From positions 1 through 35,701 of the forward strand of contig MCFG01000532.1 in NCBI GenBank assembly GCA_002104895.1: DNA of 35,701 bases, read 5' to 3'. Positions 1 to 10,335 of this stretch are shown one piece after another; position 1 is the stretch's first letter; each line of letters begins with the position of its first letter. The notes under the pieces were generated by a model. It saw only the letters and a list, made by a program, of their open reading frames with translations. It was not told where the DNA came from and searched no databases. Source of the stretch: Anaeromyces robustus. Taxonomy: Eukaryota; Neocallimastigomycota; Neocallimastigomycetes; Neocallimastigales; Neocallimastigaceae. Made by a program: the position numbers and the translations under genes.

Positions 1-1287
1 AAAAGTTTACCTATACCAAATCCCGTACTCTCTTTAATTTCTAAAATATCCTTTTTAATTTTCGAAGAAAGTTCTCCTACAGTGGTTGTTTCATCCCATT
101 CAAGATTCTTATTTAAAATTGCTATAAACATGTTATATATATAGTATAGTATTTATTATTTAATTATTATATAATATTGTATTATAATAATAATTAAAAA
201 ATTATTATTTTTGTTATATTTTATAAAAACATACTTTTAAGAACTTTAAAATGTATTTTTTTATATAATCTAGAAGAAGTGAAATATAAGCAAAAATAAG
301 CTAAGAAACCTGATACCAACGCAATAGAGGCAACGATAAGAAATTTATATATAATGCTATATAAATCGTTCATTAAAGTATCAATCTTTAATGAAATAAT
401 AATAATTTATACCGTAATAATTAATAAGAGTAATAAATTAAATAAAATTAAAAACAATAATAAACATAAGAAGTAAGAATAAGTTAAATTTTAATCAATA
501 TGAAATTAATTTGTATTTTAATAATTAATACTTCTTTTACTTAATTTTTTTTATATATTAATATATATATATATATATTTTACTTTAAAAATTATCTATT
601 TTTTATAACGTAAACAAAATACTCACAGTATTAAAACTTATGGATGTAGTTGTACCACCAGCTGCTTGTGAATTCTGAAATTTACTACTAATTGAAGAAA
701 AATCTACTTCAGGATGCTCTTCCTTAAAAATTTGAATTCTATTAGGATCATGTGATAACAATGCTGTCATCATTGATTCCAATAAACTATCCTATATTTT
801 ATACAAGATTTATTGATTTATACAATTAATATTATTATATATTATGGAAAAAACTAAAAAATAAAAAGAAAGAAATAAAAAATAAAAATAAAAAAAAAAA
901 TAAAAAATGAATTTAATAGTTACATCTTTGATATTGGTCATTTTTTTAATATTAATGTTCATTACTGTTCCGATAATAACATCAAAAAGTTTACCTATTA
1001 ATAATGGACTATTTTTAAAAAATTTAAATTATTAAAATATATATTTAAAAAAAAATTAACAATATTATCATATTGTAATTATTTTTTATTTTTTATAAAT
1101 TTATTTATACTTACATATTTGGTAAACAACATCCAAGAATAATAGAAAAAATAACACCAAATACAATCAATATCTTCTCTGACATATTATAATACTTAAA
1201 AAGTTTAGAAAATGAAACTTTTTTTTCTTCTTGAGTTGATGCTTCCATTTTTAAATTTATTTCTAAATTATTAATATCTCGGTTCAT
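1..1287 (-). CDS. ABCB-type ABC transporter, 5' part (partial at left edge)
   Basis: This is the N-terminal part of a membrane ATP-driven exporter of the P-glycoprotein (ABCB) type. Five exons can be traced on the minus strand: 1115-1287 (start ATG at 1287), 924-1008, 627-791, 235-385 and 121 to beyond 1. Donors read GTAAGT, GTAACT, GTGAGT and GTATGT; acceptors are all AG and every phase agrees. The spliced protein begins MNRDINNLEINLKMEAST, followed by a cytosolic stretch with VSFSKLFKYYNMSEK and then a first membrane segment (ILIVFGVIFSIILGCCLP). A soluble loop follows, then a second membrane segment (FLIVASIALVSGFLAYFCLY), then ILNKNLEWDETTTVGELSSK, which matches the family pattern x-A-V-L-x-Q-D-I-x-W-F-D and GEL-x-T/S. 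The nucleotide-binding domains would lie outside the window. An internal Met (residue 14) is an alternative start. Family assignment is by recognition; substrate unknown. Confidence 0.85.
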
Positions 1288-2333
1288 TTTATTATTAATA
1301 TTATTTTAATATTTATTTTTGTTAATATTTATATCTATTTAATTATATAACTATAATAATAACAAAAAAAAAAAAATAAAAAAAGAAAAAGAAAAACGAA
1401 AAAAAATTAATCATATTTATATACAAAATTATTATTAACAATTCTTTTATTACTCTATTTTTTTAATCCTTTTTTTATTTATAACTTTAATAATAAAAAA
1501 CATTTACTCTTTTCTTAGTAGGCATAATTATTAATAATATAAAAAATAAATATTAATTGAACAATATATTATACATTTTATTTATACCACACAATAAATA
1601 ATCCTCCAATAACATACAAGATTTAATTTATTTATATTTGATAATACTAATTAAATGAATTAATTAATTGTAAACTGTTGGTAATGGACAGTAAAAATTT
1701 TTTTTTAAAAAAATAATAATAATAATTAAAGTTTAAAAATAAGAAAATATAGAAGGAAAAACAGAAGGAAAAACAGAAGGAAAAAACAGAAGGAAAAAAA
1801 GAAGGAAAAACAGAAGGAAAAACAAAAGAAAAATAAAAAATTAAATTTTTATACATTTAAATAATATTAAATAATATAAATCAACTAATAAACAGATATT
1901 GAAAATTGTTTTAAAAAAATTTTTTTTCCATATAACAGAAATAGAATACTATTAGCTATCATCACTCATGTGAATCCTTTGCAAAAAAAAAAAAATGTTT
2001 TTATTAATAAAAAATAATCAAGAAAACACTCTAATTATGGAAATTTAGAAAAAAAAAGCTGTTGTTTTAAGTTTATTAAATTTTTAAACTTTTATTTTGT
2101 GCATCATTAAATAAAAATATCGTGTAAAATTATTTAAATATTTCAAGATTAACTTCGAGAAACTTAAAAAATAGAAAGATTTTAATCTTTTAAAGACTAC
2201 TACATCCAAGAGTTATCATTTTATTTAAAATTTTTTTAGTATTATTTTTTTATGAGTATTTATTAAATAAATTCAATATTAAGTTTAACTATTTATTATA
2301 TAACAATAATTTTAAAATTCAATTTAATACTAT
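1288..2333. other. intergenic region, AT-rich
   Basis: This separates the divergent 5' end of the ABC transporter (left) from the 3' end of the MFS gene (right). Apart from a short AGAAGGAAAAAC tandem repeat and homopolymer tracts I see no gene. Weak minus-strand stretches near 1505-1530 and 1580-1620 have a start-like ATG and a hydrophobic reading, but neither extends far enough to support a gene. Confidence 0.6.
1751..1828. repeat. AGAAGGAAAAAC tandem repeat
   Basis: About six imperfect copies of a 12-13 base purine-rich unit, AGAAGGAAAAAC, differing mainly in A-tract length and ending in ACAAAAGAAA. Two more copies with the same ending occur at 4482-4512, on the other side of the MFS gene. 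Confidence 0.85.
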
Positions 2334-2417
2334 TTAGAGTATATCTATTAATGAATGTTCAGTTTTTGTTACTTTTTCATTCTTTTCATTTATATTAAAA
2401 TTATTATTAATAATATA

Positions 2418-2467
<50 letters not shown>

Positions 2468-2502
2468 CATTATTATTATTATTATCATTATTATTATTAT
2501 TA

Positions 2503-2537
<35 letters not shown>

Positions 2538-3979
2538 GTTATTATTATTATTTTCTTTTTTATTATTGTTTTCTTTTTTTGGTTGCTTTTTTGCATATAT
2601 ACCAAAGAATAAGAGAATAAATGAAAAAATAGTCATTGTTAGGAAAACAAAGTTAAAACCATACATTTTTGGGTTTTCTTTTTTACTTCCTATAGTATTT
2701 GCTACTCCTGTCATAATGGAAACAAATAAAGCAGAGCCAATGGCACCACCAACATTACGTATTGAATTTAAAAGTGCAGTTGCATCTGAAGTTTTCGTTT
2801 TTGGTACGTTAGTCATACCCCAAGTTATCATTGGTGTAAAAATTAAACCTAGAGCAAGACATCTAAATGCTTGAATCATGGCCACAATCCAAATACTTGC
2901 ATTAATATTAATGAAAAATAAACTTAAATTAGTAATAATTATTACTACCGAACTAATAAGTAGTAAATATTTTATACCAAATTTATCATAAATTTTACCA
3001 GCTATTGGACTAATTAATGCCATTAGTAATGAACCTGGTAAAATAACTAAACCAGAAATAGTAGCGGATTCCTTTTTAAGTTCTTGAACGTAAATTGGAA
3101 AAATAATTGTTGAACCATATAAAAATAATTGTACTAAAACAATAGATACAATACTAATTGAAAGTTGTGAATCTTTTAAAACTCGAACATCTAAAAATGG
3201 AATTTTTAAATGAAGTTGTCTCTTTACGAATAGAACTATAGAGATAATACCAATAATCAATAATATCAATACTTGAAAACTTAAAAATTTATATTTCCCC
3301 ATATTACCAACAGCCAAAGTAATACCACCAAAAGCTAAAGCACTAATAAATAACGAAAGAACATCAAATTTTTTTTTATGATAGGTAAAACATTTTTGAA
3401 AACGAAAAAAGCAAAAACTAAAGAAATTATCATAATAGTTATAGAAACTAAAAATATCATTCTCCAACCAATATAATCTACCAAGAGACCAGCTAGTGTT
3501 GGAGCAATAATTGGTGCAAAGCCAAGAGATAAACCAAACCAACCCATAACTGTACCTCTTTTTTCTGGTGGATAAATTGTCAAAATAATAACTTGACCCA
3601 TAGCTGTTATTAAGCCATTACCACAACCTTGAATAATTCTTCCTAACATCATTATCCAAAAATTTGGTGAACAGGCACAAATTGTTAGACCAATAATGAA
3701 AAATAACAAAGCTAAACAATATAATTTTTTTGTTTTTATACTAGTTATAAGATAAGCAGATAAAGGAGTAATAATAGCAATAAATAATGAAAATCCACTT
3801 GTCAACCATTGTCCAGTATTAAAATCTATCTTGAATTCCGTCATTATAGGTGGTAAAGCCGTAGTTAATGCAGTAGTAAGCATAGAAGATGCAATACAAC
3901 TAATAATAAAATTAATAAATATTAGAGTACGCTCTCTTTCTGTAACTTTTTCCCCTTCATAAATAATATTATTATTCAT
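2334..3979 (-). CDS. DHA2-like MFS multidrug/H+ antiporter, frameshifted
   Basis: This is a proton-driven drug exporter of the major facilitator superfamily, DHA2 (EmrB/QacA-like) type. The first part (from ATG 3979) has TM1, then TGQWLTSGFSLFIAIITPLSA, an arginine motif MLGRIIQGCGNGLI, YPPEKRGTVMGWFGLSLGF and the motif-C region APIIAPTLAGLLVDYIGWR. After FVFKNVLPIIKK the frame breaks in an A9 tract (T9 at 3369-3377 on plus) and the other frame continues KKFDVLSLFISALAFGGITL through the remaining membrane segments to the stop at 2334. I see no GT-AG pair that would repair this as an intron, so it is either a real pseudogene or a homopolymer miscount in the assembly. The whole length matches about 14 membrane segments. 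The C-terminus carries an asparagine tract of roughly 45 residues, which bacterial relatives would not be expected to have. The gene has no introns and resembles Firmicutes transporters, which suggests horizontal transfer. Confidence 0.85.
2420..2545. repeat. ATT/ATC microsatellite encoding poly-Asn
   Basis: A (TTA)n tract with scattered TCA and TTG variants. Read on the minus strand in the transporter frame it encodes the C-terminal asparagine run with a few Asp residues. The other reading frames give only poly-Ile and poly-Leu shadows. Confidence 0.9.
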
Positions 3980-4161
3980 TTTCTTAAATAATTAAAGAAA
4001 TTTTAAATTCTTTTTTTTTTTTTTTTTTTTTTTTTTTGAATTTTATTTAATTGTATTTACTGGTAATTTTTTTTTTTTTTTAAATCAAAAAATTTAAATA
4101 TTTATTAATATTTATATATTTATATTGGATCATATTATGTTTTATTTGTATGTTATTATAT

Positions 4162-4263
4162 AAGTTATTATATATTATATATTGTATATAATGTATTTTA
4201 ATATAAATATATACTAATATAAAACCTAAGTATCTATATACAATATATAATATATAATAACTT
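4162..4263. repeat. 29-bp perfect inverted repeat
   Basis: The left arm 4162-4190 (starting AAGTTATTATATATT) is the exact reverse complement of 4235-4263 (ending ATATAATAACTT), with a 44-base loop. The loop is itself AT-rich but contains the only local CCTAAG. It could be a fold-back element or simply AT-rich palindrome drift. Confidence 0.9.
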
Positions 4264-4378
4264 AATTATAATGGTTAAGAAAACAAAATAAAAACTTTTT
4301 TTGAAAAATTAAAATGATAAAATTTTATATATAATTTATAATATATATATTAATATATGGTATATATATATTATATAA

Positions 4379-4411
4379 TTTACAATAAATCGATTGTTAA
4401 TTTATTGTAAA
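4379..4411. repeat. 12-bp stem-loop
   Basis: TTTACAATAAAT (4379-4390) and ATTTATTGTAAA (4400-4411) are perfect reverse complements around the 9-base loop CGATTGTTA. A function is not evident. Confidence 0.8.
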
Positions 4412-4481
4412 TAGTTGGTATTGTTATTAAATTTATATTAAATCACATGAAACAAAAAAATTTTTAATTAAAATATGAATA

Positions 4482-4512
4482 ATAGAAGGAAAAATAGAAG
4501 GAAAAACAAAAG
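4482..4512. repeat. second AGAAGGAAAAAC repeat site
   Basis: Two units of the repeat also found at 1751-1828, with the same trailing ACAAAAGAAA. It sits about 190 bases upstream of the dikinase relic. Confidence 0.7.
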
Positions 4513-4703
4513 AAATAATTATAAAAATTATTAATAAAATATTTCTATAAATACTACTTAAAAATTTCAAAAAGTTTTCAAAAAATTAAAAATTAAAAAT
4601 TATAAAAATAATTTAATATTTGAAATAATAAATAAAAATTTATTCCAATATATATATATTTATAGTACTTATATATTATAAAAAATTATTTTTATAAAGC
4701 AAA

Positions 4704-5408
4704 ATGAATAAAACAAAAATTATTTCTCTTAATTCCAAGGACTTAGCCAACATATCACAAGTTGGAGGTAAAGGATATTCTTTAATAAAATTAAGTTCTT
4801 TAAACTTAAATGTTCCTCCAGGTATTATTCTTACAGTGGACTTTTTTGAAGATTGGATAAAAAAAATTAAAAATTCAGATTTATATAAAAAATTAATCAT
4901 TCAATTAAATGATAATAATAATGATTGTCAATCATTATTAAACAAAATTAAAAATTGGTGTATAAATAATCTAAATTTGAGCTTAACTGATAAACAAGAT
5001 ATCGAAAATTATCTTAAAAAATTATTTCCAGACGACTATAATAAAATATTATATGCTGTTCGTTCATCATCACCAGAAGAAGATTTATTAGGTGCCTCCT
5101 TTGCCGGTAACTATGAAACATATTGGGAACTCGATTTGAATTACTTGAAGAATTTATTTTAAAATCATTTATATCATGTATTGACTACAGAGTATTCAAA
5201 TATAAATTAGAAAAAGGTTTTATTGCTTATCAATGGTGGGAAAATCTTAGAAGTTGGAGGAATGCTTCAACATGGAGCATTAGTATGTAGAGAATTTAAT
5301 AAACCATGTGTTATTGGAATAGATAATATTAGAGAAATTATTAAAGATGGGGAAGAAATTGAAGTTGATGCCATTGAAGGTATTACTTTATTGGATAGGG
5401 AGGAATGA
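4704..5408 (+). pseudogene. PEP synthase / rifampicin phosphotransferase-like dikinase relic
   Basis: Remains of a PEP-utilising dikinase. The first 152 codons (4704-5159) are the start of the ATP-grasp (PPDK_N) domain: ISQVGGKGYSLIKL, VPPGIILT and the signature AVRSSSPEEDLLGASFAGNYET. Near 5145 the frame slips by one base and continues as ELLEEFILKSFISCIDYR to about 5222. The sequence then jumps straight into the C-terminal swivelling phosphohistidine domain, GGMLQHGALVCREF with its catalytic His, and ends in a normal stop. Several hundred residues between the two are absent. Because the His domain is at the very C-terminus, the parent looks more like rifampicin phosphotransferase and its relatives than pyruvate-phosphate dikinase or classic PEP synthase, where the PEP-binding barrel follows the His domain. 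A deletion plus a frameshift means it cannot be functional as written. The family is mainly bacterial, so transfer is likely. Confidence 0.85.
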
Positions 5409-5993
<585 letters not shown>

Positions 5994-7502
5994 ATGATTG
6001 TTAAAAAGGAAAATGAATTAAACATCTTTGATTTTCAAATTGATTCATATGTAGCTGCTATTGATAATAATAATATTGATGCAATAAATTTTTTAATAAA
6101 TTTTAATAATAACAATAATAAAAATAAAAATAAAAATATTACTACTACTACTAATAATATTTATAAAAAAGATATTGTACTTGAAATATATAATAAGAAT
6201 TTATTAACATCTCAACGATTAGAATTTATAATTGAAAATCTTAACAATAATTTAAATATATCAACAGAATTAATAAAAAAGTTGCTGAAAGATAATAATA
6301 TTGAATTATTAAAAATCATTTTTAAAAAATTTAAATTTTTTGATAAAGAATTTATTATAAATTTATTATTTCATTATAAAAATAAACGTTCAATTAGTAC
6401 ATTCAATTTAAAAAAACAAATTTCAAATAAAAAATATAAAATTTTAATTGAAGAAAATAAAAATAGTGATATTAATAATAGTAATATATTTTTAATCGAT
6501 GCATGTAAAAATGGAAATGAAAATATTGTAAATTATTTAATTGATTTTGGAGTAGATGTAAATAAAATTAATAAAAATAATAATGAGACACCTTTATTTG
6601 ATGCATGTAAATTTGGAAATGTCAATGTTGTAAAATGTTTAGTTGAACATGGTGCAGATATAAATAAAGTAAACCATTTTGGTGAAACATCATTATTTAA
6701 AGGATGTAGTAATGAAAATGAAAATGAAAATGTAAATATAATAAAATTTTTGATAGAACATGGAGCAGATATTAATAAAGAAAATAAAAATGGTGAAACA
6801 GCATTGTTTATTGCTTGTGGAAGTGGAAATGAAACTATAGTAAAATATTTAGTTGGACTTGGACTAAATATGAATACAAATACAAATATAAATATAAATA
6901 CAAATATAAATAAAAATATAAATATAAATATAAATAAAGAAAATAATTATAATGAAACACCATTATTTAATGCATGTAGAAGTAAAAATAAAAATATTGT
7001 GAAATATTTAGTTGAACTTGGAGCAGATATAAATAAAGAAAATAATGATAATGAAACACCATTATTTAAAGCATGTAGAAGTGGTGATGAAAATATAGTA
7101 AAATATTTAATAAAACATGGAGCAGATGTATATAAAGAAAATAAATATAATGAAACACCATTACATGTATCATATTATAGTAAAAATGAAATTTTAATAA
7201 AATATTTAATTCATCTATATTTAAATAAACTTAGAATAAAAATAAATAAAGAAGAATTAATTAATGATATATATAATCATTTCTTAAAAAAATTTTATAA
7301 TGATGATGATGAAAATGACGATGATGATGATGATAATGATGATGTTGATGATTATAATTATGATTATATTAATGAAGACAGTGATAATGATGATGATGAT
7401 AATTATGATTATATTGATGAAGATGATGATGATGATGATAATGATGATGATAATGAAATTGTAAATTTATCATCAATAGAATATTTCTTAAAAAATAAAT
7501 AA
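5994..7502 (+). CDS. Ankyrin-repeat protein with acidic tail
   Basis: A 502-residue protein, probably cytosolic or nuclear, with no signal peptide or membrane segment. The N-terminal third (to about 160) is helical and unassigned (YVAAIDNNNIDAINFLINF resembles a degenerate ankyrin unit) and carries an N/K linker. Seven ankyrin repeats follow from about residue 163 to 420, typified by NETPLFKACRSGDENIVKYL and HGADINKENK. Between repeats 4 and 5 is an inserted N-T-N-I-N-I stretch. The tail (from about 433) is almost entirely Asp with Asn, Tyr and Glu, ending SSIEYFLKNK. The repeats are very similar to each other in DNA, which points to recent repeat duplication. The start is the first in-frame ATG after an AT-rich leader. 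Single exon. It belongs to the large expanded ankyrin families known from gut fungi; the partner is unknown. Confidence 0.85.
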   Translation: MIVKKENELNIFDFQIDSYVAAIDNNNIDAINFLINFNNNNNKNKNKNITTTTNNIYKKDIVLEIYNKNLLTSQRLEFIIENLNNNLNISTELIKKLLKDNNIELLKIIFKKFKFFDKEFIINLLFHYKNKRSISTFNLKKQISNKKYKILIEENKNSDINNSNIFLIDACKNGNENIVNYLIDFGVDVNKINKNNNETPLFDACKFGNVNVVKCLVEHGADINKVNHFGETSLFKGCSNENENENVNIIKFLIEHGADINKENKNGETALFIACGSGNETIVKYLVGLGLNMNTNTNININTNINKNINININKENNYNETPLFNACRSKNKNIVKYLVELGADINKENNDNETPLFKACRSGDENIVKYLIKHGADVYKENKYNETPLHVSYYSKNEILIKYLIHLYLNKLRIKINKEELINDIYNHFLKKFYNDDDENDDDDDDNDDVDDYNYDYINEDSDNDDDDNYDYIDEDDDDDDNDDDNEIVNLSSIEYFLKNK

Positions 7503-8050
7503 AAAAAATTTTTTTTTTTTTTAAATGTTTTTAGAATATTGAATAATATTATTCACAAAATTCTTATTAGATTAATAAAATAATAATGATTTAGTTGAGT
7601 TGATAAATTGACTGATATCACAATATATCAAAAAAAAAAAAAAAAATTATTTATTTTCATGTAAACATTATTACATATTGTTTTGATTTAAATATTGATA
7701 TATATATATTACATGACATTGTCTTAAATATATATTTAATGATAAATAAGATAAAAAGTCTTTAAAAATGTTAATTTTCTAGAGTATGATTTAATTCATC
7801 AAAAATTTTCATTAATCCAAATAATAAATTAAGTTAAGGATAAATTAGTATTGAAATTTTGTAATAACAATACTATATTATGATATATTTATAAATGTAT
7901 TAATGCAATAACTAAAATAAATACATTAAAATAATAATTATTTAAAAATTATTAAATATTTTTTATATTCTTTAATTTTATTTTATTTTTATTTTATTAT
8001 TTTTTTTTTAAAAAAGTTTTCATTAAGTAATTTTATTATTCATATTATAC

Positions 8051-8208
8051 ACTTAATCACAAAATGATTAATTATTATATTTTTTTAAATAATTAATCAT
8101 TTTATTTATTAAAAATGTGTTACTTAAATTTTTTTTTTTTTTTTTTTTTAATAAATAAAATGATTAATTATTTAAAAAATATAATAATTAATCATTTTGT
8201 GATTAAGT
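8051..8208. repeat. Nested inverted repeat (possible MITE-like fold-back)
   Basis: The left arm 8051-8110 begins ACTTAATCACAAAATGATTA; the right arm 8150-8208 is its reverse complement with a single-base length difference in a T run. Each arm is itself palindromic: AAAATGATTAATTATT and AATAATTAATCATTTT face each other. The 39-base spacer holds TGTGTTACTTAA, and GTAACGTAACACAC follows the right arm, which suggests the symmetry once extended further. No transposase is present. Confidence 0.85.
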
Positions 8209-8462
8209 AACGTAACACACATAATTAAAATTTCATGTCCAAAAAGAAATGGTTAAAAATTAAAATATTTTTCATTAAGTTCTCAATAAATTTTAAAGTT
8301 TTGTAATAAGAAAATTTTTTTTTATATTTTTATTGGAATTTAAATATTTATCTAATAATGATTTCTTAAAAGACCGTTGATTATATAAAGTATAAAAAAT
8401 AATAATAATTTTTTTTATTTTTATTTTTATTTTTTATTTTTTAGTAAAAAAAAAAAAAAAAA

Positions 8463-9006
8463 AAAAGCAATAATAATATATATTTCAATAAAAAATATAA
8501 AATTTTTATTGAAGAAAATAATTATTAACATAATGACAATCGATATAATAATGATTTTTTAAATAATGGTTGTATAACTAGAAATATGAAAATATAATAA
8601 AATATTTAATCAGATTTGGAGTAGATATATATAAAGAAAATGATAGAAATGAAAAATATAAATATAGATAAATATAGTAAAATGTTTAATTAATTTTGGA
8701 GCTAATATATATAAATAAAGAAAGTAGTAATGGTAAAACTGCATTATTTTTAGTCATTCATTAATGTTTAATGCATTTATATATATATAATTTTATATTA
8801 TTCAATATTTTCATAAAAACAGCCAAAAAAATTTTAACTTTTTTAATTATTTTCATATATAGTAAAATGTTTAATTATGGAGCTAATATAAATAAATAAA
8901 GAAAGTAGTAATGGTAAAACTGCATTATTTTTAGTCATTCATTAATGTTTAATGCATTTATATATATATATATATAATATTATTCAATATTTTCATAAAA
9001 ACAGCC
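8463..9006 (+). pseudogene. Decayed ankyrin-repeat gene relic with internal duplication
   Basis: Pieces of a protein like the intact gene at 5994-7502 are readable but broken by stops. KKYKIFIEENN matches KKYKILIEENKN of the intact gene. ENIIKYLIRFGVDIYKENDRNE, NIVKCLINFGANIYK and SNGKTALFLVIH are ankyrin fragments. A segment of about 150 bases (8671-8823) is repeated at 8857-9006, both ending AAAACAGCC. There is no usable open frame. Confidence 0.8.
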
Positions 9007-9020
9007 TTGGAAGGCTGTTA
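9001..9020. repeat. AACAGCC hairpin
   Basis: AACAGCC and GGCTGTT are complementary arms of a short stem with a TTGGAA loop. It is one of the few GC-containing hairpins in the window and lies at the end of the second ankyrin relic copy. Confidence 0.6.
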
Positions 9021-9531
9021 TAATTAAATTTTTTTAATAAAAAAAAAAAAAAAAAAAAAAAAAGAAATTTCTTTTTTAATTTAATATGTTTTAATTAAAA
9101 ATTTAGAAATATTAAATCATTTTTTTAAGATTATATATATATATATATTTTTTTAAAAAAAAAAATGAAAATGAAAAAATATAAAAAGGATAAAAATTCT
9201 GCAATATTTATTTTTTTTTTTAAAAAAAAAACACACACACTCACATATATATATATATATACACTATATATAATAACTATTAAAGAAAAATTTTAACAAA
9301 AATTATAACAATTTATAATTGAAAAAAAAAAAAAAAGCTTTATATAATTTAAAACAAATTTATAAAAATATATTAATATATATAAGAATCATTTATTATT
9401 ATTATTACTATAAAAAAGGAAATTTAATAGATAAAATATCAATTTTAAATATCAATTTTTAAATATTATATCAATATTTTTTATTTTATTATTTTTATAT
9501 AAATATTACTTAAAAAGATTTTTTAACAAAA

Positions 9532-10335
9532 ATGAAATTTACTTCCAAGTTATTATCTTTATTTACTGTTACTTCTTTAGTTTTTGCTTTACCTACTGAG
9601 GATTCTTGTACCATAAGTATAAATGAATATAATGAAAAATGTATGTTTACTGAATTTAAAAAAGAAAATATTAATGAAATTTGTGCAAAATTTACTAGTG
9701 ATGAATGTCAAAATCCATTAAATAATGGTATTAAAGTTTTAAATGGATGTGAAAATGGATCATTTAATATTTTTGTCGATTCTCTTAAATTATTTAATAT
9801 TTCATTAAAACTTATTTGTGAAAAAGATGAAAAGGATGAAATGTGTCCACTTGCCTCTATTGGTTTATCTGATGACAACACAGTTAATCAACTTATCATA
9901 AATAGTTATGTAATTCAAAAACAAGATAGTCAAACTGGTAATTTAATAATTAGTCCTACTTTAGAATATGAAGAAGAATTTTTAAAAGCTTTAAAAGATA
10001 CTTGTCAATCTGAAAAATGTAAAGTAGCTACTAAGGAATATTATGAAAATTTAACAGAACCATATATGAATATGTTAAAACTTTTTAATAAAATTAGTAA
10101 AGATAATGAAAAAAATATAGAAGAGATTTCTAAGAATATGAAAAATAATTTTGATGTAATAATAAAATCTATTGAAAAAGGTGATTGTATTGTTAATAAA
10201 GAAGATATTAATTTAGATATTAAATTAAATACTACTCAATTAAATGCTAGTATTCATTCCAGTGATGCAAAAATTAATAAATTAAATACATCACTTTTAC
10301 TTATTATTGGAAGTTTAATATTATTCTTATTTTAA
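9532..10335 (+). CDS. Secreted, probably GPI-anchored ten-cysteine protein
   Basis: A 267-residue single-exon protein of unknown function. A signal peptide is clear (MKFTSKLLSLFTVTSLVFA, likely cut after residue 19). The mature part has ten cysteines at 26, 37, 51, 59, 73, 96, 105, 158, 163 and 219, consistent with disulfide bonding outside the cell. There are at least six Asn-x-Ser/Thr sites (NGS, NIS, NLT, NTT, NAS, NTS). The middle is helical, and a region around 190-215 rich in K, N and E may be a coiled coil. The C-terminus is a hydrophobic tail, TSLLLIIGSLILFLF, with no positive residues after it, which is the pattern of a GPI attachment signal; a simple C-terminal membrane anchor is the alternative. 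I do not recognise a family. A cell-surface role is inferred only from topology. Confidence 0.8.
   Translation: MKFTSKLLSLFTVTSLVFALPTEDSCTISINEYNEKCMFTEFKKENINEICAKFTSDECQNPLNNGIKVLNGCENGSFNIFVDSLKLFNISLKLICEKDEKDEMCPLASIGLSDDNTVNQLIINSYVIQKQDSQTGNLIISPTLEYEEEFLKALKDTCQSEKCKVATKEYYENLTEPYMNMLKLFNKISKDNEKNIEEISKNMKNNFDVIIKSIEKGDCIVNKEDINLDIKLNTTQLNASIHSSDAKINKLNTSLLLIIGSLILFLF

Larger units (their letters stand above)
3980..4703. other. intergenic region between MFS gene and dikinase relic
   Basis: The two genes are divergent here, so both promoters, if active, would lie in this stretch. It contains two T-homopolymers (about 4010-4037 and 4068-4081), a 29-base perfect inverted repeat, a 12-base stem-loop and two AGAAGGAAAAAC units. 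No coding potential seen. Confidence 0.6.
7503..9531. other. intergenic region with relics and fold-back element
   Basis: Two kilobases without an intact gene. It holds the nested inverted repeat at 8051-8208, the ankyrin relic at 8463-9006, a hairpin at 9001-9020, several A/T homopolymers and, from about 9400, the leader of the GPI-protein gene. Confidence 0.7.

Noticed and set aside
1441-1640. Possible small minus-strand gene (MPTKKR then GTAAAT; hydrophobic YVIGGLFIVWYK nearby).
   Set aside because: The hydrophobic part lies upstream, not downstream, of the ATG on that strand, and no consistent exon chain could be built.
2355-2612. Plus-strand poly-Ile frame.
   Set aside because: Antisense of the poly-Asn tail of the MFS transporter.
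3335-3979. Two separate transporter genes in overlapping frames.
   Set aside because: The two frames together make one continuous DHA2-type protein; the overlap is a single-base slip in a homopolymer.
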